DNA of 27,859 nucleotides from Chara braunii (taxonomy: Eukaryota; Streptophyta; Charophyceae; Charales; Characeae). The stretch spans positions 2,096,812 to 2,124,670 of the forward strand of contig BFEA01000096.1 in the NCBI GenBank assembly GCA_003427395.1, in the 5' to 3' direction. This document shows positions 1-8,909 of this stretch, in pieces. The notes under the pieces are model-generated. The model ran no database searches and was not told where the DNA came from. It worked only from the letters and a program-made list of their open reading frames with translations. The first letter of the stretch is position 1, and each line of letters opens with the position of its first letter. The position numbers and the translations under genes were made by a program.

Positions 1-62
<62 letters not shown>
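1..62. repeat. (GA)n microsatellite at the window edge
   Basis: Uninterrupted GA dinucleotides run from base 1 and end in a purine-rich G/A stretch up to about base 81. The tract is cut by the window edge, so its real length is unknown. Confidence 0.98.
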
Positions 63-66
<4 letters not shown>

Positions 67-319
67 GGGGAGGGGAGGGGGATGTGTTGGAGTGGTGCCT
101 TTCTTCTGTTCCTCTGAATAATTTTGGTATCAGGCACAAGTCGCCCTTGCTTTTTGGATCGGCGTCCCAAATTTTTCCTTTGTTTCGTCCCTGAGGATTG
201 ATGTGTGATTGTTTTCTCCCACTTTCCTCCTCCCTCTATATGAATTGGCCACACTGATTGGTTAATCACCTACAATCGAATGTTGTATGAGCTCTGACCA
301 ATGACCGAAAATTTGATGT

Positions 320-1150
320 ATGGATGACTGCCAACTCCTTTTTGCTAATTGTGTGTGTTCGAAGCTAGATGCATGGATGGTTGGCGTTTTTCTGTCTGAG
401 TATGAACGAGATGGGCATGCTAGATTATTTGATGTTTGTCTCACGATAGGATTGCCCACCTTCGGATTGACAAGCCCGCGCGTACAGGCTGAGAGCTGCT
501 GTCCTTTATCCACCCGACCGGCGGACAGGTCTTGTGCACGCACGTGTAAACCTGACCGAGAAAGATTTTTGCTTACACGTGTGTCTGCAAAACCTGTACT
601 CGGCCCATTTCCCGAATGTCTGAAGTTCTGCCCGCCCTGCAGTATGAATATCAAAATCCCCTTCTGTATCGCTGACCGCGAGTGTCTGAGGGATTGGGAA
701 TTCCGAGAATATTGGGAGCATGCGTTCCTCTCCACACGCTCAAGAGCGGAACCTCCGGAATTTCCCTATTTAACAGGGAACGAACACATTTGTGAGTGGG
801 ATATTGACCAGGCCTTGGAACGTATCCCCCATCTCCCAGGCTGCCCTAGCTCGTACACGTGTCACGTCGTCATGGAACCCGGAATCATTATCCTGGGGAC
901 CGAATTCCCTCTCTATCACCGCATCCGGCCCTTTCACTCCCTGACCATCGTCTCCTGGCGTGCAATCGCTCCCTACTGGCCCGAACCCCCATGTTCGGAG
1001 TGCTTGCAAGACCACGATTACCGAGCCTCCGGCTTCATCCGGCGCACTCGCTTGGAGGAGGAAAGACGGGCACACAGCATTCGGCTGAGGCCGGCTACAT
1101 CGGATTCCGAGACCTGCGACATTAGACATCGGCAGGTGATCAGCCAGTGA
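320..1150 (+). CDS. Unrecognised 276-codon open frame (hypothetical)
   Basis: An ATG-started frame stays open for 276 codons and ends at TGA 1148-1150. I do not recognise the product. It is rich in Cys, Arg and Pro, has no clear signal peptide or membrane segment, and shows no catalytic motif. The part around residues 125-235 (acidic/aromatic, with WDIDQALERIPHLPG and YWPEPPCSECLQ) looks more protein-like than the Cys/Arg-rich first hundred residues. A second frame on the minus strand (1507-770) is also open over the right half, so an open frame alone is weak evidence at this base composition. No ribosome or splice context decides the start. It could be one exon of a host gene, a fragment of a mobile element, or chance. 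Intron-exon structure cannot be judged without transcripts. Confidence 0.22.
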   Translation: MDDCQLLFANCVCSKLDAWMVGVFLSEYERDGHARLFDVCLTIGLPTFGLTSPRVQAESCCPLSTRPADRSCARTCKPDRERFLLTRVSAKPVLGPFPECLKFCPPCSMNIKIPFCIADRECLRDWEFREYWEHAFLSTRSRAEPPEFPYLTGNEHICEWDIDQALERIPHLPGCPSSYTCHVVMEPGIIILGTEFPLYHRIRPFHSLTIVSWRAIAPYWPEPPCSECLQDHDYRASGFIRRTRLEEERRAHSIRLRPATSDSETCDIRHRQVISQ

Positions 1151-1701
1151 GATAGCCATAGCATGCCGGCGGCCCGGTGGTATACCAGATACGAGTCCGA
1201 CCCAGACAAGGGAACCAACAAAGGCGGCAGCGCCGCCCTCCGAAGCGCGAAACAGGACTTCGACCCGCGCCTGCCCTCTTGCATTCATATCCAGAAACTT
1301 GTCACAGGAGATCTCAGTTCCGACATGGGACTCCACCCCCACTTTCCTAAAATACTTGGCACACCCCCTTTTCACACTTCCAGGCCCACTCCCACTCTGA
1401 TCAGGAAGTCGCGCCGGGCATGAGGTTAGGGTGTCACAGCCCCATTCATACAGCCAATCAGAGGTGGGGACGACTGTGTGTGAGAGGAGCCACAGGAGAC
1501 TGGACAACTTTAGGGAGGGCAGTTTGGGGAGCTGTTCCCACAGGATGCATAGGTCTCTGCTAGTGATTGGGCTGTGGAGTTCAGTGATTTAGCCTATGTA
1601 GCTTGTCTGTAACTTGTGCTGGGAGTTGCATAGTCAGATTCTGTAACTTCCTGCCCAGGCTTGGCATGTATTGGAAGAGGTATGTTGGGTGTCCTGGTAA
1701 G
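1151..1701. other. Unassigned interval
   Basis: No gene or known repeat is visible. The motif TGTCACAGCCCC at 1431 resembles the 5' end of some Ty3/gypsy LTRs, but no partner LTR was found in the window. The stretch 1440-1700 is plain mixed sequence without long open frames. Confidence 0.4.
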
Positions 1702-1762
1702 TGCACCCTAAGAGCCTCGTTCCACACCACTAGAGAACTCTCGAGTTTTAATTGCACCCTAA
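1702..1762. repeat. 10-bp direct repeats around an inverted-repeat terminus
   Basis: The decamer TGCACCCTAA occurs at 1702-1711 and again at 1753-1762. The 41 bp between them contain the terminal motif CGTTCCACACCACT of the neighbouring element family and an internal CTCGAG. This may be a target duplication around a remnant, or a local duplication. Confidence 0.6.
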
Positions 1763-2559
1763 CCACAAAGTCGTGATTAATTTATACTTCATTCCATGCA
1801 CACTAAAGGACGCCCTTGAAAATGATGCACTTGAAACAAAAACACCCTGGCTCCCCTTTGTGCGGAGACCTGCTGGCGGCCACGCGATCCAGTAGGCCGG
1901 CACCCGGCCTTCAAGATGTCCGGCTGCGGTGGGGTGTTTGGGACTCGAGGGACGGCCCTGGGGCGGAGTGTGGCGTCCATGCAATCCAGGGGCAGGGTGC
2001 TGGCGGTCTGCGATCCAGTAGGCCGGCACGTGGCCTTCAATACCTCCTCTGTGGTGGGGTGTTTGGGACTCGAGGGACCGCCCTGTGGTGGGGTGCTGGC
2101 GGCCAAGCGATCAAGTAGGCTGGCACCTTGCCTTCAATACCTCCTCTGCGAACAATTTGAAATCGCTCCCCGGTGTGCACCATGCGTGCTTCAATGGCCG
2201 CCGCGCATGTGTGCTCCAACAGGCCGCTGGAATCTGCAGCCACCACTGTCCACGGTTCCATGGTTCCACGGCTGGCACCCGATACCGCCAATGGTAGCCG
2301 TTGCTGGTTGGACCGCGGGACGGACCGGCCGTGAACCAGGAACGCACACCGTTCAAAAAAAAAAAAAAAAAAAAACTCTTTCCGCTGCTGAAACCCAAGG
2401 GCGGCTCTTGAACCCAAGCCACTCCCGGGAGGTGACTTGAACTCAAGTGCGATTTTGGCTGGGCCGCACTTGAGTTTCAAGAGCAGGCACTTGAGATGCA
2501 AAATGTGAAAACAAAAAGGCATTTCTATCGTCGCACTTGAACTCAAGTAGTGTGGAACA
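1718..2559. mobile_element. Non-autonomous inverted-repeat element, copy A (about 842 bp)
   Basis: The left end CGTTCCACACCACT (1718-1731) is matched by the reverse complement of the right end at 2546-2559 (AGTAGTGTGGAACA), 12 of 14 bases. The similarity continues outward, with GAGCC next to both ends. The right subterminal part (about 2430-2559) is full of ACTTGA/TCAAGT motifs and matches, in opposite orientation, the left part of the element at 23023. Inside lie a three-copy tandem repeat (1873-2150) and an A21 tract (2355-2375). No transposase frame exists, so the element would be non-autonomous. The superfamily is uncertain; a clean target duplication was not found. Confidence 0.55.
1873..2150. 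repeat. Three-copy tandem repeat (about 96-127-bp units)
   Basis: The phrase CTGGCGGNNNNGCGATCNAGTAGG begins units at 1873, 2000 and 2096. Shared parts include GGCCTTCAA, TGGGGTGTTTGGGACTCGAGG and CAATACCTCCTCTG. The first unit carries extra sequence and the third is partial. Several apparent open frames here are by-products of the repetition. Confidence 0.8.
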
Positions 2560-2640
2560 TGGCTCTAAATGAGAACTTGTCAGTAATTCATTCTAATTCG
2601 ACAGAACAAACCCGGGGCTGGACCACTCCTCGATCAGCGT

Positions 2641-2987
2641 GTCTCCGTTGAACTCAAGGTACCTCCAGGGAATGCCTTGAGTTCAAGGGTGATTTTGCCC
2701 CAGCCGCCCTTGCCCATACATGGCCGCGGGCAGTTGAGGAGGCTCGGGATGAAAAATGGACCACTGACAAAATTTATCAACGGATTTCCCACTACCAGCG
2801 CCACTTCTATTTTCAAGCAGGGATAGGTACTGGTGGCTTAACACAGAACAATGGGGAAAGGTACTGGTTGTTTAAAACAGAAAATGTGAAAACATTGCGG
2901 ACGTCATTAGGGAGGGGTGCAATGATGACTTGTCCCCCTTAAGTTCAAGAAGTATGGAGCGAGCGTTTGGCGGTATGGAACGAGACC
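2641..2987 (+). mobile_element. Diverged copy B of the ACTTGA-rich element family
   Basis: Two blocks match the minus strand of the element at 23023-23539. The first is a run with TTGAGTTCAAG, GATTTTGCCCCAG and CGCCCTTG (about 2674-2710). The second is GTGAAAACATT-CGG-GTCATTAGGGAGG (about 2886-2918). The right end has two degenerate terminal motifs (around 2949-2963 and 2970-2987) resembling AGTGGTGTGGAACGAGG. The left end is not defined. No coding capacity is seen. Confidence 0.45.
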
Positions 2988-3445
2988 CATGCCATCAGTG
3001 AGGGCGTGTGGTTCCAAGACGAACGCAGCAGGGAGCAACAAAAACACAGAGTAGCTAATTCTCGCGGCTTGTACGGACTGGAACCTTACCCCAACGACAC
3101 CTATAAAAATCGTCGACGCTATAAAGACCGTCGAGGGAAGACAGTTACCGCAGGATAAGTTGGGATCCAGGCCAATTGATCATCAGCCATGCATTGGAAG
3201 ATCTCCACGGTTGCAACACAACTGACGAAGACGCGTGTTGCCTCTCTTTCTTGGTGAGGTAAGCTGATTTTTCCTTCTACAAAAAGAAGCTTCCCCAAAC
3301 AACCAGCCTTTTCTGAGAGCACAAGAATCTCAACATGCCAGAGTTAACTTTTTGTGTAGATTGCATAGTTATCATTTTTAAGCCGAAGCCGGCTAATGGT
3401 CCCTGTATCTCGAAGTCTTCTGCATAATTTTCTCAATATGTTCTT
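2988..3445. other. Unassigned interval
   Basis: Only short frames are present. Nothing recognisable is seen between the ACTTGA-rich repeats and the poly(A)-tailed repeat. Confidence 0.4.
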
Positions 3446-3512
3446 GAATGGGACGCTGGGCCCGGTTCCCAGCACTTGTTGCTCCTCACGAATAGATTGG
3501 AGCATGTCCCTT

Positions 3513-3576
<64 letters not shown>

Positions 3577-3680
3577 AAACAGAAGTAAGCCAGTTCGAAA
3601 CCAGAATGACGAAGTGGAGAGCACACCTCTCCAAGAGCAAGCCAGACACCGTCTCCTGTAAAAAAAAAAACAAAAAAAAA
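3446..3680 (+). mobile_element. Poly(A)-tailed retroposon-like repeat, copy P1
   Basis: The block around 3450-3510 (GGGACGCTGGGCCCGG..., then GCTCCTCAC.AATAGATTGGAGC) aligns with 10234-10290 and in part with 20574-20600. It contains a 6-bp stem GCTGGG/CCCAGC with a 7-nt loop (3455-3473). Downstream come a CA microsatellite and an A-rich tail (3661-3680). The tail and the dispersed copies suggest spread by retroposition; the 5' limit is unknown. Confidence 0.5.
3515..3572. repeat. (CA)n microsatellite
   Basis: About 29 perfect CA units. Open frames across it (Thr-His or Cys-Val repeats) are not genes. Confidence 0.98.
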
Positions 3681-3686
3681 CACTGA

Positions 3687-4525
3687 TGCAAGGAATATGA
3701 GTGCGAACGATATACAGAAAATCAAGTTGCGAAATCACACAGATGTCCAGGTAGTCGTATCCAAGCAGAGAGTACAAAATGCACCGAGAAACCAACCATA
3801 TAGAGCAATACAATGAAGTGATGAGCCAATGTTCAAGCCCGTAGGCCACACCAACACAGTATCCTCTCTGTCTGGCGCCCAGCGCCCAACCTACTCTGCC
3901 CGACTATCCTACCTACAGCTGGTTCACGCAACAGGCTCACTTCGACTCTCGAAGACCAATGCACATGACTGTCAACTCCATAGCCGACCTCTCTTCATGC
4001 ACCAGGTACGTATCTCGTCACCCTCGATCAGACCTTGATTACCCCACACTGCGCCGCGTTCCCTGAAGACCACCAGATTAACCGCTGTACCCCCTGGCGC
4101 CCAGCAGCCCGGCTATGGCCGCCTGCGCCCCGCTGTTCTGCAGCACCCCACTTCACCACTACACGCCCCGTCAGCGCCCTTGGCAGCAGCGCAGCATCAA
4201 GCGATAGTGCAGCAGCACTTCCCCATTGCCTGCACTGGCCAGGATACATGGCCTGGACTACCCTACTCCTTTTTGCGGAAGTTGCAGCCTCCTGGATGCT
4301 GCGTGCGGCCTGGCTGGAAGCTTCCAGTAGCTTCCATTTGGGCCTCCGACCCTGCGCCCAGGCCCGAGACTACAGTTGAGGGCCTGGGCCCTTTACAGTT
4401 GGGCACGGCCTGAGTCTCCAGACTTGGGCTGTTTGCTGCATCTGTGCAGGGCTCCCCGGCAGGTGCGTCGGCAGTACTGATTTTGCAAAGGCCGATGGCC
4501 TGCTTCCCAATGTATCGGCCCTGCA
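3687..4525 (-). repeat. 3' LTR (5'-truncated)
   Basis: Homologous to the right-hand repeat from TGCAAGGAATATGA to TATCGGCCCTGC. Relative to the 5' LTR it lacks the part matching 9657-9906. The bases just inside (4523-4553) are scrambled repeats of LTR pieces: GCAAAGGCCGATGGCCTGCT recurs at 4485 and 4523, and CTCCCCGGCAGG at 4452 and 4541. The polypurine tract and the end of integrase are gone. This fits one deletion or rearrangement at the junction. Confidence 0.8.
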
Positions 4526-4599
4526 AAGGCCGATGGCCTGCTCCCCGGCAGGGATACGAATGACGTACGAGGGACCATCCAAATCATTCCCTACTATGT

Positions 4600-5472
4600 C
4601 TAAGTCTTCCAGGGACCAAAATACTGAGGCATTAGTTTCCTAGAGATGCCAAACTCTTGTCCCAACTCACTAGCCTTGACCCAGAGACGTTCCCGTACCT
4701 GAAATGTGGACTGTTGGTGACGTTTGTTCTCAGAAGCAATCATAGCTTCTTGAGATTTCTTGATGTGTTCGACAGTCTGCTGCAACAATTCCTCATACTG
4801 GACACCAAATTCAATGGTTCGAGGAGTTGCAGCAGCTCGGTTTTCAGGCAGGAGGAAGTCTAGAGCAGATCTAGGTTTTCATCCCAGATGCAACTGATTA
4901 GGACTGACGCCGGTGGTGCTGTGTACAACATTGTTGTACAGGCTGGCGATGAGAGGTAATTTCTCATCCCAGTAATCCTGGCTGGGCTTGATGTAATGCC
5001 TTAGCAGATGCTGCACCACACGGTTCATCTGTTCAACCTGCCCATTTGCTTCGGGATGATTCCCATAAGTCATTTGAAGTTGGCTGCCCATCTGTTCACC
5101 TGCCTTCTTCCACATCTCACTTGTGAAACGCACATCCCTATCACTAACGATTGTCTTTGGCAGTCTTAAGTCACGCACCCAGTTGTCCATGAACAACTTC
5201 AGGACGTGCTCAGTCCTGACAGTCTCCGACATGGCAATTAGTCTAGCATACTTAGTGAACCTATCCACTATGACGAAGATGTGCCTCTTGCCATTCTTGC
5301 TGGTCACGAGAGTATCCATGAAGTCCATGGAGATACTCTGCCTTGGGCCATCAGGAATGGGTAGAGGCTTGAGTAACCCAAGCGGAGCTTGAGTCCGCGG
5401 CTTGTCCCGCTGACAGACCTGACATGTTTGTACGTACTTCTTTGCATCGTCTAGGATGTTAGGCCACCAAAA
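4600..5472 (-). pseudogene. Ty3/gypsy integrase, interrupted
   Basis: This is the integrase part of the pol polyprotein, which inserts element cDNA into the genome. It follows RT-RNase H in the same reading frame after a TGA at 5473-5475. The HHCC zinc finger straddles that stop: the two His are upstream and the Cys pair CQVC is just downstream. The catalytic core is present: Asp in MDFMD (near 5325), Asp in VSDRD, and Glu in GQVEQMNR, with exactly 35 residues between the last two (DDE/DX35E family). A second in-frame TGA at 4879-4881 follows SPNQLHLG; the frame then continues through the C-terminal region (QTVEHIKKSQ, then LMPQYFGPW). It breaks at 4600 by a one-base shift, after which a fragment with EDLDIVGND is readable in another frame down to about 4553. 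No chromodomain can be judged because the end is deleted. Both stops are TGA, as expected from decay of CGA codons. Confidence 0.88.
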
Positions 5473-6999
5473 TCATTGTACTAAGTTAGCACTAGTCTTC
5501 TTGTAGCCGAAATGTCCCGTTGCATCGTGACACAAACCTAAAAATAAACTACGCAAAATATCCCTAGATGAAACAACTAACCTCTTAAATCCTGCCTTCT
5601 CAAGAAAGAGTAACCTACCCATCATCACAAACTCGTCAGTTGTGGTCTTGTCTTTGGCCTGCAGTTTGTTGATGGTGTCCATCGTGATGGGATCTTCCTT
5701 GTAGGCTTCCCTCAAAGATCGAGCAATGTCTTCATACAAGCCAAACTCAGAAATCACTGCACCTAGGTAATCTGCCCTCCTAGACAACGAAACTGCAACC
5801 TTGTTGTACTCTCCCTTCCCATAGTCTAGTTTGAAGTCATACTGATCTATGACTTCAATCCAACGTTTGAGTGCGTCGGAGAGAACTGGTTGTGTCTTGA
5901 TCCACTTAAGGGTCTGATGGTCAGTTCTCAAGTAGAAGAACCTTCCTAACAGATAGTGCCTCCAGTGGATAAGTGCCTTGTAGAGAGTGTAGAGTTCCCT
6001 CTCGTAGGTGGACTTTGCCAAGTTCTTTGATGACATATTTTTGATCATGTACTCGGCCGATTTTAACTTTTTCCCTTCCTGCTGAGCCAGCACTGCGCCA
6101 ATTCCATATTGGCTCGCGTCAGTGGTTACAACAAATGACCTTTGCGGGTCGGGTACCATGAGAATCTCATGGTGCGTGAGAACATGCTTCAAATGTTTGA
6201 AAGCTGCCTCACACTTGTCGGTCCAGTCCCATGGTGTGTCAAATCGAGTTAGATCAGTCAAGGGAGATGCGATTGTATTATAATTCTTTACGAAGTTGCG
6301 GTAATAACCAGACATTCCCAAGAATGATCTGACCTCAGTCACTGACTGGGGTCGTGACCAGCCACGTATGCTAGCCACCTTCACATATTTGGGCCTAATC
6401 CCATCCGCGGATACTTCATGACCCAAGTATAAGATTCGAGTGAGATCGAACTCGCATTTCTCTTTGTTCATGTTATACTTGTGCTGCCAAAGGACTGAGA
6501 GGACTTTATCTACATACTGCGCATGCTCCTCGACAATCTTACTAAAGATAAGTATATCGTCGAGGTACACGGCGACAAACTTATCTAAGTAGTCATGGAA
6601 GATCCTATTCATAGAGTGTTGGAATGTACCCGGCGCATTGCAAAGGCCAAAGAGCATCACCACAAACTCGTACAGACCATACCTGGTTTGGAATGCGGTT
6701 TTGTGTCGGTCCTCTGGTCTTATAGCAATCTGATGGTAGCCGGATTTTAAGTCTATCTTGGTATAGTACTTACACCCCTGCACTCTATCCATTAGGTCGT
6801 CGATGCGTGGTAGAGGCTCTGCGTTCTTAATGGTGATGGCATTGAGGCCTCTATAATCAATGCACATCCTTAGTGTTCCCCCTTTCTTTGGAAAAAATAA
6901 GACTGGTGAGCCAAAAGAGGAAGTGCTAGGTCGAATCCATCCCTTTTTTGTGAGCTCTTTAAGTTGTCGATGAAGCTCGTCCAACTCGGTCAGAGCCAT
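5473..6999 (-). CDS. pol: Ty3/gypsy reverse transcriptase-RNase H (pol fragment)
   Basis: A 508-codon frame copies element RNA into DNA (RT) and removes RNA from the hybrid (RNase H). RT occupies about residues 15-235: SPVLFFPKKGGTLRMCIDYR, the Asp of KIDLKSGYHQ (D83) and the YLDD box (residues 145-148). The FGLCNAP motif is preceded by Leu where Pro is usual. RNase H occupies about 288-410: TTDAS (D294), YERELY (E334), RTDHQT (D360). The last catalytic Asp, normally in an ADALSRR-like motif, is replaced: the sequence reads KVAVSLSRR (V403). The frame ends with the first half of the integrase zinc finger (H491, H496). Methionine 6999 is not a true start: the frame is open upstream to about 7138, where a one-base shift separates it from the preceding pol frame. 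It would act in the cytoplasmic particle of the element. The domain is probably inactive in RNase H. Confidence 0.93.
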   Translation of the reverse strand: MALTELDELHRQLKELTKKGWIRPSTSSFGSPVLFFPKKGGTLRMCIDYRGLNAITIKNAEPLPRIDDLMDRVQGCKYYTKIDLKSGYHQIAIRPEDRHKTAFQTRYGLYEFVVMLFGLCNAPGTFQHSMNRIFHDYLDKFVAVYLDDILIFSKIVEEHAQYVDKVLSVLWQHKYNMNKEKCEFDLTRILYLGHEVSADGIRPKYVKVASIRGWSRPQSVTEVRSFLGMSGYYRNFVKNYNTIASPLTDLTRFDTPWDWTDKCEAAFKHLKHVLTHHEILMVPDPQRSFVVTTDASQYGIGAVLAQQEGKKLKSAEYMIKNMSSKNLAKSTYERELYTLYKALIHWRHYLLGRFFYLRTDHQTLKWIKTQPVLSDALKRWIEVIDQYDFKLDYGKGEYNKVAVSLSRRADYLGAVISEFGLYEDIARSLREAYKEDPITMDTINKLQAKDKTTTDEFVMMGRLLFLEKAGFKRLVVSSRDILRSLFLGLCHDATGHFGYKKTSANLVQ

Positions 7000-7121
7000 C
7001 CTATAAATTCTCCCTTTAGGTGTCTTGCTACCTGGGATGATCTCTATGGCATGGACAACCTCCCTGTCTACGACTCCTGAGGGCTCCTCGAATAGATCAG
7101 GGGACTTAGCGACAATTGTCT

Positions 7122-7409
7122 CTATCTCTGGAGTATTTTAACGGTTTTTCCTTTTGCAGAGACAAAGGCTAAGTACAATCCTTCCTCTTGGTTCTGTTTA
7201 TAATAGTTATAGAAGGCGGATGAGCGTAAGCATCCATAGGAGTCTATTAACCTACTGGCTTTATACTTAGCCAGTCTAACGGTCCTCCCATTGGGCAACT
7301 CGTGCTTCAACACCTTCCTGTCCCAGTGACAACCCCCGAGAGTCCTCAGAAATTCTTTAACGTCGCAATCAGGATGACGATCACAACCAGTGGACAGTTC
7401 AGAACCCAA
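7122..7409 (-). pseudogene. Pol N-terminal fragment upstream of RT
   Basis: A 95-codon minus-strand frame ends at TAG 7122-7124, exactly where the RT frame becomes open in another register. The two therefore look like one ancestral reading frame split by a single-base indel or a frameshift site. Residues such as CHWDRKVLKHELPNGRTVRL suggest the region between protease and RT. No protease D(S/T)G motif is visible, so I do not call a protease. The start is uncertain; nothing coding is recognisable upstream. Confidence 0.5.
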
Positions 7410-8061
7410 CCAGAAATGTTTATGGATGGTCAGGGAGTGTCTCCGTCGGACCGATCAGCCTGCACACCCCTGCTATTAACGCAGCAAAGAGCCTCAATTG
7501 ACAAAGCAGCATGGCGTGCGTGTACTACTCCCATGGGTTGGCATGGTGACCATGACCCGTGCTTCGACCAGGGCCGTTCAGAGGCAAGGCCCTCTCCTGC
7601 TAGATGCACCACCGGGAAGAATGTCGTCCCTCAAGATAGAGCACACACAACTCCTTTCAAAAGAGAGGACACTCAAGTGGGACTCACTTCCTCACGGTTA
7701 GGAGAGATTGAGAGGGTAGATACGGAATGGGAATATCGTACCGGAAGATAACTGCCCCCAATCATAGATTTCTCACCAATTGGGCCGATGTGCATTTCGA
7801 TGACCAGTCAATAGCCTCGGTACCACCCACAACGCAATACAGTGGCACCTCAGCCAAAATGCCACGTCAGCATACTCTCATCATCATACACACATCTGTT
7901 GTCACCACAGCTCCCACGCAATCGCCACAGTCTTCAAGTGGCCAGCCTCTCCACCTAGGCCTCGTTATCACAAACCAACGTCGAAGTATCCTTACTGCAC
8001 ATGAAGCATTGTCATCGCACCAAGTAACAATGTCGCCGGTGCCAGGTAAGCGGCGATCACC
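7410..8061 (-). other. Element leader and remnant of the gag region
   Basis: Between the PBS and the first pol fragment there are only about 650 bp. I find no capsid motif and no CCHC zinc knuckle in minus-strand frames. A full gag-protease would need well over 1 kb, so an internal deletion is likely. The part next to the PBS (about 7860-8061) would be the untranslated leader. Confidence 0.5.
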
Positions 8062-8080
8062 AACCAGCTCCGATACAAAA
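8062..8080 (-). other. Primer-binding site (initiator Met tRNA type)
   Basis: Immediately inside the 5' LTR, the minus strand reads TTTTGTATCGGAGCTGGTT. Plant Ty3/gypsy and copia elements commonly have a PBS of the form TGGTATCAGAGC-, complementary to the 3' end of initiator Met tRNA. This site matches with a few substitutions. It fixes the orientation of the element and shows the right-hand LTR to be the 5' LTR. Confidence 0.75.
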
Positions 8081-8192
8081 TTGCAAGGAATATGACTGCG
8101 AACAATATACATAAAACAGAATTGCGAAATCACACAGATGTCCAGGTAGTCGTATCCAAGTTGAGAGTACAAAATGCACCGAGAAACCATCC

Positions 8193-8909
8193 ACTTACGG
8201 TTAACGACCACCTGAAATTTCAGAATGAAAGATTCTGAAGTGGTCTGAAACCGCTGAAATGGCATGAAGACACTTCAGGTCATTTAAGAAGTTTCAGGTG
8301 GTTTGCAGGACAAGTTTTATGTTTTTTTTTTTTTTTTCTGCCTGTTTTTTCAGCCACTTCAGATCATTTAAGGAATTTCTGGTGGGGACCTGAAACCGCT
8401 GAAGTGGCTGAAGCTTTTGAATGGGGTTTTTGGTACCCCCCATCCAAATGGTTGAATGGGGGTACCTGAAACCCTTTTCAGAAGCTTCAGCCACTTCAGG
8501 TCATTTCAGGAATTTCAGGTGGGGACCTGAAACCGTTGAAGTAGCTGAAGTTTCTAAAAGGGGTTTCATGTACCCCCATCCGAATGGTTGGATGGGGGTA
8601 CATGAAACCCCTTTCAGAAGCTTTAGCCACTTCAGGTCATTTCAGGAAATTCAGGTGGGGACCTGAAACCGCTGAAGTGGCTGAAGCTTCTGAAAGGGGT
8701 TTCAAGTACCCTCATCCCACTATTTGCAATGGATCTGTAGGTAATCTGAAAGTGGTGTATCAACCTGAAGTGGTTGAACTGCCTGAAGGCGGTTTCAGAC
8801 AACCCCATGTATAGATCTGCACACAATCTGGAAGTGGTGTAGTAACCTAAAGTGGCTGAACTGCCTGGAAAGGAGACCTGAAAATATATGCACCTGTTAA
8901 CCATCTCTC
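8193..8909. mobile_element. Nested 717-bp hairpin-rich element with 9-bp target duplication
   Basis: The 9-mer AAACCATCC flanks the insertion at 8184-8192 and 8910-8918. The other LTR has one corresponding copy (AAACCAACC, 3789-3797), so the empty site is visible in the same window. The ends carry inverted GGTTAAC a few bases in (8199-8205 and about 8895-8901). The interior is built from CTGAAG/CTTCAG-rich tandem units with long hairpins and a T16 run (8322-8337). No protein is encoded. A 9-bp duplication is typical of Mutator-like elements, but the terminal inverted repeats are short, so the class is open. Confidence 0.85.
8384..8720. repeat. Tandem 136/137-bp units, each a long hairpin
   Basis: GGGGACCTGAAACCG starts units at 8384, 8521 and 8657. 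In the first two units an arm containing GAAGTGGCTGAAGCTTCTGA and GGGGTTTC...TACCCCCATCC is followed after a short AATGGTT loop by its near-complete reverse complement (about 8401-8498 and 8537-8632). The third unit keeps only the first arm. A related 82-bp period follows (GATCTG at 8732 and 8814). A transcript would fold into stems of roughly 45 bp. Confidence 0.9.

Noticed and set aside
1431-1442. TGTCACAGCCCC as the start of an LTR
   Set aside because: No second copy and no flanking pol, PBS or polypurine tract; a short motif match only.
770-1507. 245-codon minus-strand frame as a gene
   Set aside because: Gly/Pro/Arg-rich translation without motifs, overlapping the opposite frame at 320-1150; no way to support it.
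1916-2440. 174-codon plus-strand frame
   Set aside because: Runs through the three-copy tandem repeat and a poly(A) tract inside element A; poly-Lys and repeated peptides are artefacts.
3433-3849. Frames across the CA microsatellite (Cys-Val or Thr-His repeats)
   Set aside because: Produced by the dinucleotide repeat, which has no stops in some frames.
8193-8909. Open frames in the hairpin array as genes
   Set aside because: Both strands give repetitive peptides from the same tandem units.
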